Positions 62,985 to 64,000 of a stretch of DNA of 64,000 bases are shown in pieces; within the stretch, counting starts at the first letter, position 1; each line of letters begins with the position of its first letter. A program made the position numbers and the translations under genes. The DNA comes from Croceicoccus estronivorus (GTDB taxonomy: Bacteria > Pseudomonadota > Alphaproteobacteria > Sphingomonadales > Sphingomonadaceae): positions 372,001 to 436,000 of the forward strand of contig NZ_JRQQ01000001.1 of the NCBI RefSeq assembly GCF_001625325.1. The letters run 5' to 3'. A model generated the notes under the pieces. That model did not search any database and had not been told where the DNA came from. It worked only from the letters and a program-made list of their open reading frames with translations.

Positions 62985-64000
62985 TCAGACACCCTGAGGT
63001 GCCGCGCCTCCGGGCCCACCACTGAAACGCTTGCCCGCTTTGGGAATGGCGGAACCGTGGACGGGGCGAATTGCAGCCGGCCCCTTGGGCTCTTCAGGCC
63101 GGTCGATTTTGCCGCTCTTGAGCAGCTCGTCGATCTCCTCGCCGTTCAGCGTCTCATACTCCAGCAAAGCCTGTGCAAGCAGGTGCAGCTTGTCTTCCTG
63201 ACTTTTCAGGATTTCGGTCGCTTGGGCGTGAGCCGTATCGACCAGCCCGCGGATTTCCGAATCGATCAGCTTGTTCGTTTCATCCGATGCCATCAGACGC
63301 TGCGAACCACCCATGCCGAGATAGCCTTCCTGATGCTCCTCATACTGCAGAGGGCCAAGCTTGTCCGACATGCCCCACTTGGTGACCATGTTGCGGGCAA
63401 GGCCAGTAGCATACTGGATATCTGAAGACGCGCCCGACGAAACCTTGTCATGGCCGAAGATGATCTCTTCCGCCACGCGCCCGCCCATGCTGACGGCGAG
63501 ATTCGCAAGCATCTTGTCCCGGTGGTACGAATAATTGTCACGTTCCGGCAGGCGCATGACCATGCCCAATGCACGACCGCGCGGGATGATCGTCGCCTTG
63601 TGGATCGGATCAGATGCAGGCTCATTGATCGAGACCAGCGCATGCCCCGCCTCGTGATAAGCGGTCATCTTCTTCTCATCATCGGTCATGACCATGGAGC
63701 GACGCTCCGCCCCCATCATGACCTTGTCCTTCGCGTCTTCGAATTCCTGCATCGCAACAAGTCGCTTGTTGCGCCGCGCGGCCAGCAGAGCCGCCTCGTT
63801 GACGAGATTGGCGAGGTCGGCACCGGAGAACCCCGGCGTGCCGCGCGCGATGGTGCGCGCATTGACATCCGGCGCCAGCGGAACCTTCTTCATGTGAACG
63901 GTCAGGATCTGCTCGCGCCCGTCAATATCGGGCACCGGCACCACGACCTGCCGGTCGAACCGGCCCGGACGCAGCAATGCAGGGTCCAGCACATCGGGAC
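62985..64000 (-). CDS. ftsH: ATP-dependent zinc metalloprotease FtsH, C-terminal part (runs off window end)
   Basis: About 338 C-terminal residues are present; the N-terminal membrane region and most of the ATPase lie beyond base 64000. Visible parts are the second region of homology [17 protein letters not shown] (with the arginine finger), [16 protein letters not shown], the zinc motif [12 protein letters not shown], the third zinc-ligand region [15 protein letters not shown], and a C-terminal Pro/Gly-rich tail. FtsH degrades misfolded membrane proteins and short-lived regulators. Any start inside the window would be internal, so it is annotated as partial. Confidence 0.97.
   Translation of the reverse strand, partial: PDVLDPALLRPGRFDRQVVVPVPDIDGREQILTVHMKKVPLAPDVNARTIARGTPGFSGADLANLVNEAALLAARRNKRLVAMQEFEDAKDKVMMGAERRSMVMTDDEKKMTAYHEAGHALVSINEPASDPIHKATIIPRGRALGMVMRLPERDNYSYHRDKMLANLAVSMGGRVAEEIIFGHDKVSSGASSDIQYATGLARNMVTKWGMSDKLGPLQYEEHQEGYLGMGGSQRLMASDETNKLIDSEIRGLVDTAHAQATEILKSQEDKLHLLAQALLEYETLNGEEIDELLKSGKIDRPEEPKGPAAIRPVHGSAIPKAGKRFSGGPGGAAPQGV

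Noticed and set aside
1-64000. CRISPR array, prophage, insertion sequence, toxin-antitoxin or other defence system
   Set aside because: No direct-repeat arrays, transposase, integrase, structural phage gene or restriction enzyme gene was found; gene content is core throughout.

Overview
This window looks like chromosomal core sequence from an alphaproteobacterium, most probably of the order Sphingomonadales (Erythrobacteraceae or Sphingomonadaceae type). The reasons are the GC-rich codon use, the rpsT-dnaA pairing, a TimA/Tim44-like gene next to mltA and a Smr gene, a UPF0262 gene, GANTC (CcrM-type) sites upstream of dnaA, and degenerate palindromic repeats of a kind I associate with sphingomonads. 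Genus and species cannot be fixed from the sequence alone. About 70 genes are packed tightly on both strands, many with ATGA or GTGA stop/start overlaps. I see no rRNA, tRNA, prophage, insertion sequence, integron or CRISPR array.

Layout. 1-2.6 kb: end of a DUF58 gene, then SpoIIM-like and RDD membrane proteins (one operon). 2.6-5.1 kb: an HxlR regulator with a palindromic operator candidate, a SnoaL-like protein, a flavodoxin-fold oxidoreductase and a ZntB-type transporter. 5.2-8.7 kb: ispG, an EamA transporter, a GNAT acetyltransferase and an unrecognised protein with a DxD motif. 8.8-10.8 kb: two unrelated L,D-transpeptidases facing each other. 11-16 kb: an EamA transporter, a small unlisted membrane ORF, acnA, and a Ser/Thr-rich putative surface protein with a C-terminal sorting-like tail. 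16.3-21.6 kb: ruvB, ruvA, aroC, and the peroxide module ahpC-ahpF. 21.9-28.6 kb: smr, mltA, timA, secB, murJ, trpS and a DUF4136-type lipoprotein. 28.7-32.4 kb: sthA, dut and a coaBC with an unusually long acidic linker. 32.5-37.1 kb: a DUF4345-type protein, ubiB, ubiE, an EamA transporter and mutM. 37.2-43 kb: rpsT, dnaA, a MoeB/HesA protein, a sirtuin, dapB, nth and a lipoprotein. 43-47.2 kb: a DAACS symporter, dapE, a GST, a deazaflavin-type nitroreductase and a CsbD protein. 47.3-50.8 kb: the canonical engB-yidC-yidD-rnpA-rpmH cluster, read right to left. 50.9-64 kb: a ClpP-fold periplasmic protein, YifB, a HAD phosphatase, rpmJ, galE, a lipoprotein, an M14 peptidase, cdd, a degenerate GH25 protein, UPF0262, dnaB, a phospholipase D family protein, rpoZ, an orphan ParA-like ATPase and the C-terminal two thirds of ftsH.

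How the genes work together. The content is housekeeping: replication and repair (dnaA, dnaB, ruvAB, mutM, nth, dut), envelope biogenesis (yidC/yidD, secB, murJ, mltA, L,D-transpeptidases, ftsH), lysine/meso-DAP supply (dapB, dapE), isoprenoid and ubiquinone synthesis (ispG, ubiB, ubiE), CoA synthesis, oxidative defence (ahpCF, sthA), and translation (rpsT, rpmH, rpmJ, trpS). dnaA and the rnpA/rpmH cluster lie about 11 kb apart.

I did not find a convincing new multi-gene system. The items most worth a second look are the Ser/Thr-rich sorted protein (15.1-16.0 kb), the GH25 protein that lacks its expected catalytic aspartates (57.6-58.3 kb), the coaBC linker insertion, a perfect 19-bp inverted repeat between rpmH and rnpA, DnaA-box-like motifs and GANTC sites around dnaA, and a 53-codon membrane ORF beside acnA.
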